From Elysia chlorotica (Eukaryota > Mollusca > Gastropoda > Plakobranchidae), in NCBI GenBank assembly GCA_003991915.1, contig RQTK01000540.1:240482-304481 (forward strand): a DNA stretch of 64,000 nt, written 5' to 3'. Numbering within the stretch: position 1 is the first letter of the stretch; each line of letters opens with the position of its first letter. The notes beneath the pieces are model-generated. The model did no database searches and was not told the origin of the DNA. It worked only from the letters and a program-made list of their open reading frames with translations. Below, piece by piece: positions 27,108 through 38,742 of the stretch. Both the position numbers and the translations under genes were made by a program.

Positions 27108-27137
<30 letters not shown>

Positions 27138-27290
27138 ATGATAGAGAAAGAGATGGGTTTGGGATAGAGAGAGATGGGGCAGTCATTGAAAGAGAAAGAG
27201 AGGGTGATAGAGAGAAAGAGGGCAGAGGGGAGACAGACAGACAAACAGACAGATGGGCGGACAGACAGACGAACAGACAGACAAACAATC
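27108..27290. repeat. (GT)n, (GA)n and CAGA-type low-complexity tract
   Basis: A short GT array at 27108-27138 is followed by imperfect GA and ACAG repeats. No gene is seen across it. Confidence 0.85.
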
Positions 27291-28015
27291 CGTCGTTGCA
27301 GTCACACATCTGGCACAATGTTAAACATTAATTAAAATTAGAACCTAAGGATTAAGCTTATACTGCTGTTTCATTGTTTAAATGCATGTTATGACCTCTG
27401 CCTTGTCTTATTTTGATAAGCTTGTCAACCAATCTATGCTAAACTAGGAAATCAAAACCAGATCGTTTAAACACAACCCATTGTAGACACTATGATTAAG
27501 CCCATCAGACATTGTACCTGCCAAAGAGAGATGACACTTAGTAACTTCATTTGAATCGTATCTCTGACTTCTTGGTGTGGTAACTGTAAACAACCATCCG
27601 TGCTTTTTGCTCTCTGTTTTGCTAAGTCTATTACACCCAGTTATTCATCCCTGTACAATAGAGATCTGGCGATAACGGGACCAATGGCGAGACTAAGACG
27701 ACAGTTAGGGAAATTTGCACCGGCATCCAATCATAGCTTTATCCTAGACTCACGGAGCCAATGAGCGCTCAGAAAATCCCGTCACTATGGGCATAATTAT
27801 GTCATCCGTGCTCGTAATTTGTTTCACAAAGCCTGTAATCACAGAACCCGAGGAAGTCCTTCAGATTTAGCAACCATAATTGCTTGCACTTAAAGAGTAG
27901 CGGGAATAAGTATGTTCGGTCGCGACTAGAAAGTCCTTCGATATGTTAAGACATAAAAAAGTTTGTTTTGTTTGTTTTAAGAACATGACTACAAAAAAAA
28001 GAAGAAAGATTCTTC

Positions 28016-28096
28016 CCAAGCATGGCTTTTTATGTAGGCCTACCCCAAAGATTATCCCAAACATGGTTTTTATGTAGGCCTACCCCAAAGATTAAT
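28016..28096. repeat. 40-bp tandem duplication
   Basis: The block containing TTTTTATGTAGGCCTACCCC is present twice, head to tail, with few differences. It has no coding content. Confidence 0.8.
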
Positions 28097-28649
28097 CCCT
28101 CATTTTTTTTACATTGGCTATCCTTTCTGGCAAGTACGTCATAATTATTTAAACCATAGGCCTAATTACTCATTACTCTTACTTGCTTTTGTTTTAATTT
28201 AACCTGGTACAGTTGGCCTATGATTTCTCATTGATGTAAGTGGGATAGACAGTTTTATGTGCATAGAAGGAGAATAAAATCGAATGCACACGATATTAAT
28301 AAACGGCACTAGATTACCACTGTGTTTGGTTGTGTTTTTCCTTTTTGGGTTGGTCTTTTTTCTTTCCTCTTGTCACAGTGAGTACAAAAATACTGTGAAA
28401 TTAGGGCCAAATGTAACTACCCACTCGATTGTAATTTTCCTAGCTCTGAAACCTTTTAATAAGCTCATCAATAGGTATTACGAATCTTTCCTTGAACCAT
28501 TAGTAGCATGAATATAATCTTATCATTTAAAAAGAAAGAAATAAAAGTCCCCCTCGCTCTCTCTCTTTTGTACCTTCTCTTTTTCTTTCTTAAATGTGGC
28601 AACATCCGTGCATTGTCATCTCTATTAGGTTGCAACGTAAGTCCTACTA

Positions 28650-29047
28650 TTAGACTGAGGCCACACCGCAAGCGAGTGCTGTCGCTAACGATGGCTCACT
28701 ATAAACTGAGACACACTACAGGACAGGCTAAGAGCGAGATTAAAATGCAGAGGAGTTTACTTACATGGCCACAATATTATTATAAGATGTCTCGCTCAGG
28801 TCTTGATGGCATGAGCGATACAATATTGCCCAATGCTTTTTTTATTTTTGTTTTTTTTCCTTGCCACTCAATCACAAGGCATTGACACGGTAGAATACTA
28901 ATTCTTTTGAGCACCACTCACTGCATCGCTGACTAACATGAACGCGTAAACCTTTCAGTTTTGCAGCAAAAACTTAAGTAGAGAAAGCCACAATGGAAGT
29001 TGGCATCGCTAGCGACAGTTCTCGCTTGCAGTGTGGCCTCGGCCTTA
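28650..29047. mobile_element. Non-autonomous DNA transposon with terminal inverted repeats
   Basis: The left end (TGAGGCCACACCGCAAGCGA...) and the reverse complement of the right end (CGAGGCCACACTGCAAGCGA...) match over about 38 bp with a few differences. The interior of about 320 bp has no transposase. Superfamily was not determined and no clear target-site duplication was identified. Confidence 0.7.
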
Positions 29048-29127
29048 TTTTAATTTCCCGTTGAGGGATGAATAAAGATTTATGTATTTTGTATTCTATA
29101 CTAACTATTCTTTTATACTGTGCGTGT

Positions 29128-29885
29128 AGGGCTATAAGTACAACGTCGCGGTAGCTTACGACTCCTCATAACAATAATCTGTTATAAGACTAAGAAGGCT
29201 TGTACTCACAGCCCATAGTCTTTTTTTTATTCACTTAATCGATAATATTATCGTTTATCTTTGCAATTATGATTGTTCTCTGTTTTTTTTTTGGAAATCT
29301 ACAACGGTCAACAGGCATCAAAACAACACAGACCGGTCCCTATGGCATTGTAGTGTTGCCCGCATACAATTTCTTTACACCGTAAATTATTATAGTCTTT
29401 GCGGTTTAGACGTCGATAACAGATGATTTAATGGTACCCCTCAAACATGGGGTTCTTTGATCGCTTATTGGTTCCTTAAATCTGAGACAGAGCTATGATT
29501 GGATGCCGTTAACAACGTCGCGGTAGCTTACAACCCATCGTAACAACACAAGACTAAGAGGGCTTACGACGTTGAAGGCCTACTTACGGTCTGTAGTCTT
29601 TTTTTTCACTAACCGCTGTCGTTTATGCTTGCAGTATCGTTGTTCTATGTTAATTAGAAATCTACAACAGGCATCAAAACAACACAGACCGGTCCCTATG
29701 GCATTGTAGTGTTGCAGCATATAATTTCTTTGATACAGTTATGTCCAGTGTCTGTTGTAAATTATTATAGTCTTTGCTATCCAGACGTCGATAACGGATG
29801 CCGTAATCGTATCCCTCAAGCATAGTGTTCTTTGATCGCTTATTGGTTCCTTAAATCTGAGACAGAGCTATGATTGGATGCCGGT
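29128..29885. repeat. Tandem segmental duplication (two copies of about 370 bp) with MITEs
   Basis: The order is palindromic element, AACACAGACCGGTCCCTATG, TTTGATCGCTTATTGGTTCC, then AGAGCTATGATTGGATGCCG. It occurs at 29128-29500 and again at 29505-29885. Copies differ by substitutions and small indels. Each begins with a degraded palindromic MITE (29128-29216 and 29510-29605). Confidence 0.85.
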
Positions 29886-30373
29886 TCATATTCCCCTACC
29901 TATCATCTTCGTTTTCCCAAGGCTTTCACTTCCAAAAATAGACCAATACAATTAGTCAATCTTTAATATTGCTTTCCACCACAGAGACTTTAATTTCATA
30001 CGCATTAGTAATATTTGGAAGAATTCATTCTAAAAGAGATAAGCCTTGTAACTCTGGAGATTTCCGTTTTTACCAGACTATGTTATGAATCTACTGTTTA
30101 GTAACAAAACAACCCTCTGTGGTTTCCTAAGTGTTTTGGATTTTCCCTTGGGCGTTGTGTCATCCGTTTAAAAAAGTCTGTTTCTCGAGGAGTTCACCCC
30201 AAATGATTATTAAACGTTATGACTGCATGATCAAAAAATAGTATCCTAGTCCTGAAATTTTACCACGCATCACTATATAATTAAATTTTTTCCATCGAAT
30301 CATTAATTTCCTTTAATAGAAGTAAGACTTACATGTTAATGAGATGTAAAAAGATATACCAGTACCTCTAGGC

Positions 30374-30675
30374 CTAATCTTTTAAAGTTTTTGCTCAACA
30401 GCTGCTGTCCGTCTCCTCATTTTTAATGGAATATGCTCATTAATTTTTGTTTTCTGATTCTGGATTGATGTCACTGTCAGTATGATACCCATTAAACACT
30501 ATTTTATGGTATCTTCTCTGTTTCTGCAAATAAAAACAAAAAATAAATCGGCAATATTGTTTGTTTATTTCTTCTAATCTTTTAAACTTTTTGCTTAACA
30601 GCTGCTGTTCGTCTCCGTTTATCTTTAAGGAATATGCTCTTGTTTGTGTCTGATCCCCGATTGCTGTCAGCAGAC
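30374..30675. repeat. Direct repeat of about 100 bp, spacing about 200 bp
   Basis: AATCTTTTAAA-TTTTTGCT-AACAGCTGCTG-CCGTCTCC recurs at about 30377 and 30577, followed by GGAATATGCTC in both. This looks like an old tandem duplication with no coding function. Confidence 0.65.
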
Positions 30676-31104
30676 TAAATGCGACCATGCTTATGAAACA
30701 TATTCACTAAATGATATTTACGTTCAAGGAACGAGATCTCAACTAGTATATTATTTTTAAAAAAAACTACTAGAGCCCATTGGAGCACAATCTAACATGA
30801 AAGAAAGATATGTATTCTCGATGATTGGAAAAGATAAATGTAGTTAAAGTCAATAATAGTTTCTATACATAGTTTTCGTTCACAAGCTAGATTGTTTGGA
30901 ATGTTATCCATAACATCAATTTTCATCATTCGACATAAATCATGAGAGTATGGATCAATAATTTTACTCAATATATAACATAATAACGTTTTATTTTCAA
31001 ATGCAAAAAATTATAATAGTTCTTCGTCTATGTTATAACGTTTTTTGTTGTTGTCTTGTTTGTTTCTTAACAATACAATGTGTATTTTTTCTTTCTCTCT
31101 TAAG

Positions 31105-32098
31105 CTCGTAAAGCATAAGATGTCGGCGATGCGTACATTGAAGAAAATTCCTGGTAAAATAATAGAGATGTTCAAGGGAGAAAAACCAACAGATCCGAAA
31201 ACGGAGACACGTAGACCTACCACTGTTGGGCCTATATTCAACTCGACTGAAGCAACAGACAATACTACTAATATCATTGTTTCCACACCAAAAGCACCAC
31301 CAGCACCACCAAACACAACAGTGGGACTAGAAACAACGACTCCATATGGTGCTGACAGTGATGGTAAGAGAGCAATATCAGCCAGTATGTACAGTTAGAG
31401 TTATTTCTTACAAAATTTAATCTTACTCCATTATAGTAATTCAATTTCATAAATTATATTTTATTTCTCAAGGTAGATCTGGGGTTGGGGCATAGGCTTC
31501 TTATGCAGGAGGTTCACGGTTCGAGTCCTATTATGGTCGCCTTGTTTGTCCCTGCTGTTACTGTCAGTATAATGACTACCCCGCTATGGGGTATCGTCAC
31601 CATGAACAACTTTATAGAGACATATATGACGTTGAATTACAAGAGGTGTTTGCTTTATTCGATCACAGATTACAACATCTGTGCAGTGAAATAATCTTGG
31701 TCACGGCAGAAAATAGCATAGGTTTGGCCAAAAAAAAAGTTACATGGTTTAGTTGCTGTTGTTGTTTTTACTGAAAAAGATTAATGTATCTATTATAATA
31801 TTATTATACATTATTTCCACTGCCTTGTTTCATAAACTCTTTTTTTTCACCGTGTAAACTATCACAAGGAATAGTAATAAGGAGATATTATAATGACCAT
31901 AAGTACAACGACGAGGTAGCTTGCAACTTGTCTTAGGCCTTCCTATTAAAATATCTTCAGACGAGTCATAAGTGGTAACCGTTACCACGACGTTGTACTT
32001 ACGACCCCTAATGCCTTGTTACATCGCATGACTTTTGCTTGTAATGTCCCTTTTTAAAGAATAAACCGCTGTTATAATCATATGACTCCCACAACGAA

Positions 32099-32177
<79 letters not shown>

Positions 32178-32584
32178 TTAGTGTTCTCGCTATTATTCAT
32201 TGTTCTTCTAGTTCGTTATTGTACCATAAAGTATTTTAAAATATTAATTTTAATGAGTTATTATTCCTCGCCATCGTTAAATAGAGTTTCATGTTTCATA
32301 ATCAATCTTCTAGTATCAGTTCTATCTAGTTCGATTATTAGATGTATATGTATGTGCTTTCCTGTTTGTTGTTTTTTTTCTTCTGTTCAGCCCTTGTACT
32401 GCTCTACGCGTTGCCATAAAACATTATTTCTAATTGTATCCCTTATTTGTTTTTACCACTACAGAATAATTCCGGGTACGACACCAAGCTTTGATCTCCA
32501 CTCAAGAAAGCTGTTGAGAAATGTCTAAACACTGGATAATAATGCAGTGTATGTATTTGTCATTTTCTGTTATACTTAATGAAA

Positions 32585-32632
<48 letters not shown>

Positions 32633-35600
32633 GGGACGTTAGAAGCTTTATTATGATTTCTTCACATTCTAAATTTAGTTATAAGTTTATACATCTTTTT
32701 CCCCCCTCAGCTTCAGGTTCCCTTGCACTGCAACTTGGAGTTGCTGGGGCAGTCATTTTCTTACTGCTCTTTTTGCTAGCCATCTACTGCAGTTGCAGGT
32801 AATTCAAACCTTTGGAATTTATAGTTGAGGGAGCAATCATTTTAATTTGTTTGTTTTTTGGCTATTTTTAGTTATCTGTATTATAAGCAGGTAATTCCAA
32901 TCTTATGAGATGAGAGTTGCTGCAACAGTCATTTTACTGCTTTTTTGCTAGTCATCTACTTTATTGTGCAGATAATTCAAATCTTTCATCGTAATTGTAA
33001 TAATGCTATTTATTTAATGTTCTTACACGTTTGCATATTGCGTATTTTTTAGTTATTTCTGCTTTTTTTCATGTCACAACTTTTTTTTTTAATTTGACTT
33101 CCCAAGGACTTAGAATTGTTTGTTGTTGTTTTTTTTCTTCTTTTTTCTCTTTTTTTTTTTTTTTTTGGCAGTCATCTGCTTTATGTGGATCTAATTCAGA
33201 TTTTTTAAAAGAAATTAGAGTTGCTGGATCAGTCATTATACTGCTTTTTTTTTTATAGTCATCTACTTTATGTGCAGGCCATTGTGATCACAATAACAGA
33301 TGGATAAGTGCTATTTTTTATGCTTTTACAACTTTTCCTATCGCGTATTTTTTACCTTTATTTCTTTTCTTTTTTTTTTTTAATTCACTTATATAAAATC
33401 CTTTAAATACATCCGAATTTTTACTTGCAATTTTTTTAAAATTATTTCACTATTTTTAGTTAAAGCAGCATTTCCAAAAATAGTCATTTATATAATCATA
33501 TAAGCTACCATTTAAATACACCATCATTTCAAACTTAACTATATTATTTTTAAAATTGGACATCAGAAAATTAATGGAGCTCTATTTTTCCGACAAGCGA
33601 TAGCTTAGCGTTTAGCTTTTGTTTAATCAATGTTTTTGTCAACGTTTCATTGGAATCGAAGTCAATGAATTCCTCATGATCCCTGAAAAACTTTGCTTCT
33701 TACACTTTAGCCTATTAATCAATGATCAAATTCGTCTTTATACAATCGGTGAACATTTAGGGATAGCAGTGAATATTAATAAGTCATATTTAAAAAAAAA
33801 ATACTCCTTGGGTAGATTGCACAAACATGACGTAGCTTACGTCTCGTCGTAAGCCTTCTTATTCTCAAATGTTACGTCGAGACGTATACTACGCCTTGTT
33901 TGTGCATTCTACCCCTAGTATAATTATGTGTTACTATCAATCATAAACCATATGGTACCCCCTCCCCCCTTTTCCCCTTTTTTATCTTTTAAGAATACAC
34001 ATGTATTTTTGTTTCTTTAACTGAATATCTCTTTTTTTTCTGTGACCACAGGAGAAGAAGAAAGCGTAAAAAGAAGACTCCCCCAGAATTACCCCATCCT
34101 TATGTGTCATCAACCGGGAGGCACAATGCAGAGCCTCGTGTTATCTTCATGCCCGCCCGTGGCTCCTCAGGCGGACAAGTTCAGTGCGTGGTTTACAAGC
34201 CCTTGCCCGGAGAAGCTCTCGTACCGTCCCGCAAGCAAAGTTCACAGGTTATATCTCCAGCATCTCCTGTCTCTGATAAAGACTTTGAGATACGATCCGA
34301 CAACACCAACAGTTCCGCATCTGCAATGCCACATGATGTACAGAGTATCTATGGCAATGGTGAGGTCGTGAGGGAGTCTCGAACTTCCACGATGAAAAAC
34401 GAAGATGTGAACAATGACCAGTCACGAGAATCCTTATACGTGAGACCCAGCAGTTGGCTCACGACTGATGTCAGCGGCCAATGCGAGGAGGAAAATACCC
34501 AAGGTTGCAACATCAACAGAAGTAGATTGGATTCCCAGAAATACCTTCTTCCTGAGTTGGTACTGCAGCTCCCTAAAGACGCGCGGAAAGCGAGCGGGGG
34601 TTCTCTTGGTGGAAACGTCACCGCTGGATCCCTACACGACAATGGATTCAACTTAAAATGGAAGGCACGGGCGCCCATCATTCATACTGCCGATGAACCT
34701 AACAGAAAAAGCTCTGTCTATGTTTGTATGGACTCTGGCAGTTCACCGACCAGTCATTCAAGAAACAATGATCCTATAAAGAGCAACAAAGATGGGAACT
34801 CTTCATCAGGCCCATTTAACTCTCTGCCACCACCATGCAAAATAAAGAGCAACAATGTAGGCTATATCAATGTTCGAGAACCCCCTTCCTCAGAGCCAGG
34901 AATCTACGAAGCTCCCTCTTCTTTAGAATTGCCGGTTGCTTATGAAAACGCACGGGAGATTTTTAGGAGCTCAGTGTCTCCACTGAAAGCTGGAGACGAC
35001 CGCAACGAACCTGACACCTACAGAATATTTATATCCCCTGACCAAAGAACGGGAAATTCAAACGAACGAGACGCTAATGTGCCCTCTGAACATACAGTTA
35101 CTGAGAATGACGCTGCACAATCAGAGAGAGGTACTGGCGATTCTAAGAGCATGTCGAATAGCAAAAAAACAGATCAAACATCAGAGAGAAACTCCGCGGC
35201 GCTGAGCTACGTGAATGTGTCTAGTTTCCACAAAGAGTCACCAGAAAACAAAGTGAATCCGACGCTTGTCGACCAACAAGAAAACCCTGGAAAAGAGATA
35301 GTACCTGAAGCCAAGACCAATGGAGATCAAATAATTGAAGCAAAATCTGGAAAAGAGAAAAACCTTGGTCAATCGAACCCCCCACCCATATCTAAAAAGC
35401 CAAAAAAGCTCACAAAATCAAAAACTTCAAGTTATGAGCAAAACGACAATAAACCTAAAGCGAATACTTTAAATGTTCCCAAGCATGGTGGGAGGTCTTC
35501 GCTTATGCAAAAGGCCAAACACCGTTTGAGCAAGACCTTGGGCAGCTCTAACAATCACAAACCAGATACCAATCAAGATATCAACAAGGATCCTATGTTA

Positions 35601-35933
35601 GATAAAAGAACTGACTCGTCCCAAAGCCATAGCCAAACGATCACGCCCGAAATTGGAGATTCCAAGGCTCAGATTTCTGAACCTATTGAGTACCAGAATC
35701 TCCTGCCTTCAACCTCGGCAAAGACTACTGATAATGATAAAAATCTAGTGAAAGTGGAGGAAGTGAATTCTAATGCTTCAAGAGAAAGTGTTGGCGTAAA
35801 TGAGAAAGAGAACTCCGCTAGCAAAACCAAACAAGCGCCAGCAACAAAAGGACAGAACCGAAAAAGCGGTTCAGGTTTACGAGGGATGCTCGATCTGTCA
35901 GAACTGAAATCAAAGTTAAAAAGGCCACACTAA
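31105..35933 (+). CDS. Single-pass membrane protein with long YxN-motif cytoplasmic tail (5' partial)
   Basis: Three exons join in phase: 31105-31363, 32711-32798 and 34052-35933. Exon 1 encodes a Lys-rich start, then a Thr/Pro-rich stalk with N-glycosylation sequons (FNST, DNTT, PNTT). The next exon is one transmembrane helix (LQLGVAGAVIFLLLFLLAIY). The last exon begins with a stop-transfer RRRKRKKK and runs as one open frame of about 627 codons, rich in Ser, Asn and Lys and probably disordered. The tail contains YINV, YENA, YVNV and YQNL, which fit the Grb2 SH2 consensus pYxN, plus IYEAP. A cell-surface receptor or adaptor role is an inference. No homolog was recognised. The exon at 31105 follows a strong pyrimidine tract and TTAAG acceptor in phase 0, so upstream exons with a signal peptide are expected but were not found. 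An internal Met at 31120 is the alternative start. Confidence 0.75.
31478..31640 (+). mobile_element. tRNA-like SINE, family B
   Basis: The tRNA-like head has the B-box GGTTCGAGTCC after a Leu/Met-like stem region, then a body with TACTGTCAGTATAATGACTA. Similar heads occur at 36895 and 55565. It lies in the first visible intron of the YxN-tail gene. Confidence 0.6.
31893..32018. mobile_element. Palindromic MITE, copy C
   Basis: The left arm starts ATAAGTACAACGACGAGGTA. The right arm, reverse complemented, reads GTAAGTACAACGTCGTGGTA. The whole unit can fold into one long hairpin. It lies in an intron of the YxN-tail gene. Confidence 0.7.
32098..32178. repeat. (ATT)n microsatellite
   Basis: About 80 bp of perfect ATT units give a poly-Ile frame that is not a gene. 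A matching (AAT)n run lies at 32583-32630. Confidence 0.95.
32820..33290 (+). pseudogene. Decayed tandem copies of the transmembrane exon
   Basis: The exon at 32711-32798 and its donor are echoed at about 32825-32895, 32905-32975 and 33215-33280, with a shorter piece at 33165-33200. Shared words are GAGTTGCTG, CAGTCATT, TACTGC, TAGTCATCTACTTTAT and GTGCAG. Reading frames are broken and poly-T runs have expanded. They look like relics of repeated exon duplication. Confidence 0.7.
33810..33915. mobile_element. Palindromic MITE, copy D
   Basis: Left arm GGGTAGATTGCACAAACATG and right arm (reverse complement) GGGTAGAATGCACAAACAAG are near-perfect terminal inverted repeats extending over 40 bp or more. 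It lies in the intron just before the long last exon of the YxN-tail gene. Confidence 0.8.
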
Positions 35934-36298
35934 CCTATTACACAATGCTCAAAGCTTGGTTAGAGAGGTTTAGTGAACTGAAATGCTGATTAGTACCACA
36001 AACTTTCGTTCTCACCATTAAAAAGCATGTACAGAACGGTAAAGGATTACACAATCGGCGTCCTTAGGCTTAGAGTTTACCGATTGCTCATTAGCTCCAT
36101 CAGTCTGGGGTAGAGCTATGATTGAACGCCGACTAAGACTCCCTTACCTATCGTCTCAGATGTGGCTTTGAGTCCCGCAGTCACAATGCCTCTAATATCT
36201 GCTTTTATTAACTGGAGCAGCATTAGATTTAGCTCTGATAGTTACTACCAGTCCCAGTAGCATTATTTGGTAGCAATGAACATTTACTATCGTAACGA

Positions 36299-36332
36299 TT
36301 ATCATCATCATCATCATCCCACAAAAATCACC

Positions 36333-36394
<62 letters not shown>

Positions 36395-36418
36395 TATCAT
36401 CATCATCATTATTTGTTT
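36299..36418. repeat. (ATC)n microsatellite
   Basis: ATC/ACC trinucleotides over about 120 bp. The poly-Asp frame on the minus strand is an artefact. Confidence 0.95.
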
Positions 36419-36889
36419 TCATAATGACTAATTTTGTGATCAACGTTATCGTCATTGCTGTTAAAAATAATAAATACTATCAACAATACTATATTGCTAT
36501 CAGAGCGTAGCACTCGTGTAACTTTGGAATAGTTTTGTTAAATGAGGTAGCACAAAGTTGCGTGTATATTATTGTAAATACGTAAATTGGACTTCATGCA
36601 AAAATCTTTTTTTAAACTTAATACATTATAATTATGTTTGTATAACGATTTTTATTGTACATCATCTGTCTTTACTTCCCTAGTGTAATAACACAATGCA
36701 TTAATTTTTGTTCTTTTTGAACATGTCTGGATAAGAATCGTCTTTGAATAATTAGTTGGGTTGTTTTTTAAAGAGAATGTCCCAAGGTTATTAAATGATG
36801 GTTTGGTGCAAACAGCCTGGCTGATTCAAGTGGGTCTGTTTTCGAGTGGTTCTTTATGTATGACTCAGCTTACTTGTTTTATCAATGTG

Positions 36890-37110
36890 CACTGTTGGGT
36901 TAAGACTATAAGAGGTAGAGCACTGGGCTTCTATTCGGGAGGTCCTCGGTTCAATCCCACAGTGTGCAAAAATAACTGGGCTTCTATTCCGGAGGTCCTC
37001 GGTTCAATCCCACGGTGTGCAAAAATATAATCATCGGATTTCACCACTGACTGAAGGTTAGGTCTGTGTCAGCATAATGTGATCAATTGAGACAAAAGTG
37101 TAAGTATCAC
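36890..37110 (+). mobile_element. tRNA-like SINE, family B, with internal B-box duplication
   Basis: The head GGTAGAGCACTGGGCTTCTA with B-box GGTTCAATCCC is repeated 54 bp later almost exactly. The body GTCAGCATAATGTGATCAAT follows. The duplicated B-box region is unusual for a SINE and probably arose after insertion. Confidence 0.6.
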
Positions 37111-37439
37111 CTCTATGGGTTGTAAGTTTCATTTTTTATATTTAGGAAAGAATAACATTTAATAAACAAGTTAAAAATCTTAAATAGACCATGACCCAAA
37201 CTTTAAAAAATTGTACCTCAATTGCTTTTAATGCTAGAGAAGATTTTTTTCAAAACTGTTTAAATTTTGACAAACTACGAGGAAAGAAATGAGGGGAAAA
37301 AAACTGTTCTAAAAATAAACCCATATGTGATATCCTACTTCTTTTAACTGGGTTCAAATCAAATTTGGTTTTATTTTCAAAACCAACTTTTAGGTGTATA
37401 TGTTTATATGTATATTAATAAGTTTAGTATAGTTTAGCT

Positions 37440-37735
37440 TGAGCCTCTTGATTCCACAGCGACTCACCTCTACCGAACTCGGCTCTGACTAGTCTCTTTT
37501 CAGCTCAGGCCATGTGGTACCTGCCTTTTTTATCTCGGCATGGGTGCTTTGACGCGAAGTCTGCTTTCCTTTAATTTTCCTTGGGGATTCCACTCCAGGG
37601 CTTGCCTTGTGATGTTGGATAAATGTTTTCGAAGTGTGTTGCATACCCAGTCCCATTTGTTCTTTCTGATCTCAGTCTCAATTTTGGTTTGGTTTGCTTT
37701 CCTCTGTCCCACAGTTCTTCGTTTCAGAAAACATT
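37440..37735 (-). pseudogene. LINE ORF2 C-terminal fragment
   Basis: The frame reads RKNKWDWVCNTLRKH, then NITRQALEWNPQGKLK. This is the same LINE C-terminal signature as the fragment at 21540. The flanks hold further decayed codons. It has no reverse transcriptase core and is not an intact element. Confidence 0.7.
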
Positions 37736-38742
37736 AGGCCAACTAACGTTAAGGATGTTTCTAAGGCATCTGTTGCTGAATGTTTGTAGTTTTATATTGA
37801 TAATGATACATCCATTTCTTGCAAATAAATATTGAATGATGTAGCACATGTTTTAAAAATTTGTGTGAGTTCACACTTTTATTACTCGAATTTTACAAGT
37901 TGATATCACATGCTCTTCTTAAAAGACAAAACTACTGCTTTTTCATAGAGGGAATAAATGAGGATCAAGATCACAACTTATTCACTGACAAGCTGATTTT
38001 TTATACCTAAAATTGGGCAATCTTTCACACTAAAGCACTTTGATGGGAGGTGAAAACGAAATGTTTAAATATAGAGTAATTGACGTTCAGAAGAAGCTAT
38101 TGGCAAAATTTATTTGCGTTTATTATTGATCAAGTTTGTGTACTTATAAAAATATGCACACATTATATAAATATAAAAAAATATATACATTCATTGTCCA
38201 AAATCACGGTATAAATATTTTTATAAAAATAGCTACAGTCAATAACTTGTCGAGGTTAAAAAAAATTTCAAATAAAACAAAAAAAGAAAAAATATGTAAA
38301 TATATGTACAAATAATTATATGTTGTCATTTGAGATGAATGATGAGAAAAGAAATACTGAATTTTTACCAGAGATTAACTTAAAAAGTTCATTGAAATGC
38401 CAATGAATAATAAAAGTTTGGTTTCCCTTGTTCTGATTGTTCTTGCTTTTTTTTTCTTAAACACTCATTTATTTTTAAAAATTGATATCCCACTAATATT
38501 ATGTATCTGTTTAAACAGTTCAAGTACTCTTTTAAAAAAAGACAATTTACTGTTTAGAAAAGTAAAAATATTGTACATGTATTTTTTTCTCTGTAGTTTT
38601 ATGTATGGTTGTAAAAATTGTTAAGTAAGCCTCAACTTTGAGATTTCATTTTCATTATTTTGTTCTTTTATTCAACTACTAGCTTAATTCATGAGAACCT
38701 GGTTCAGTAAGATTGTCACGTCAGTCACAACAAAAACAAATA

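Larger units (their letters stand above)
35934..38742. other. Intergenic stretch with 3' UTR, repeats and LINE relic
   Basis: 3' of the YxN-tail gene the DNA is single copy. It includes a piece (GTAGAGCTATGATTGAACGCC, 36110) related to the 29-kb duplication. The rest is AT-rich apart from the listed ATC array, SINE and LINE pieces. No additional exon is supported. Confidence 0.5.

Noticed and set aside
28508..28885. 125-codon plus-strand frame
   Set aside because: It runs from single-copy DNA into the inverted-repeat element and a T-rich run. No family motif.
31011..31316. 101-codon minus-strand frame
   Set aside because: It is the shadow of the plus-strand stalk exon, whose phase and splice sites are consistent.
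34349..34681. 110-codon minus-strand frame
   Set aside because: It is antisense to the long cytoplasmic-tail exon and shows no motif.
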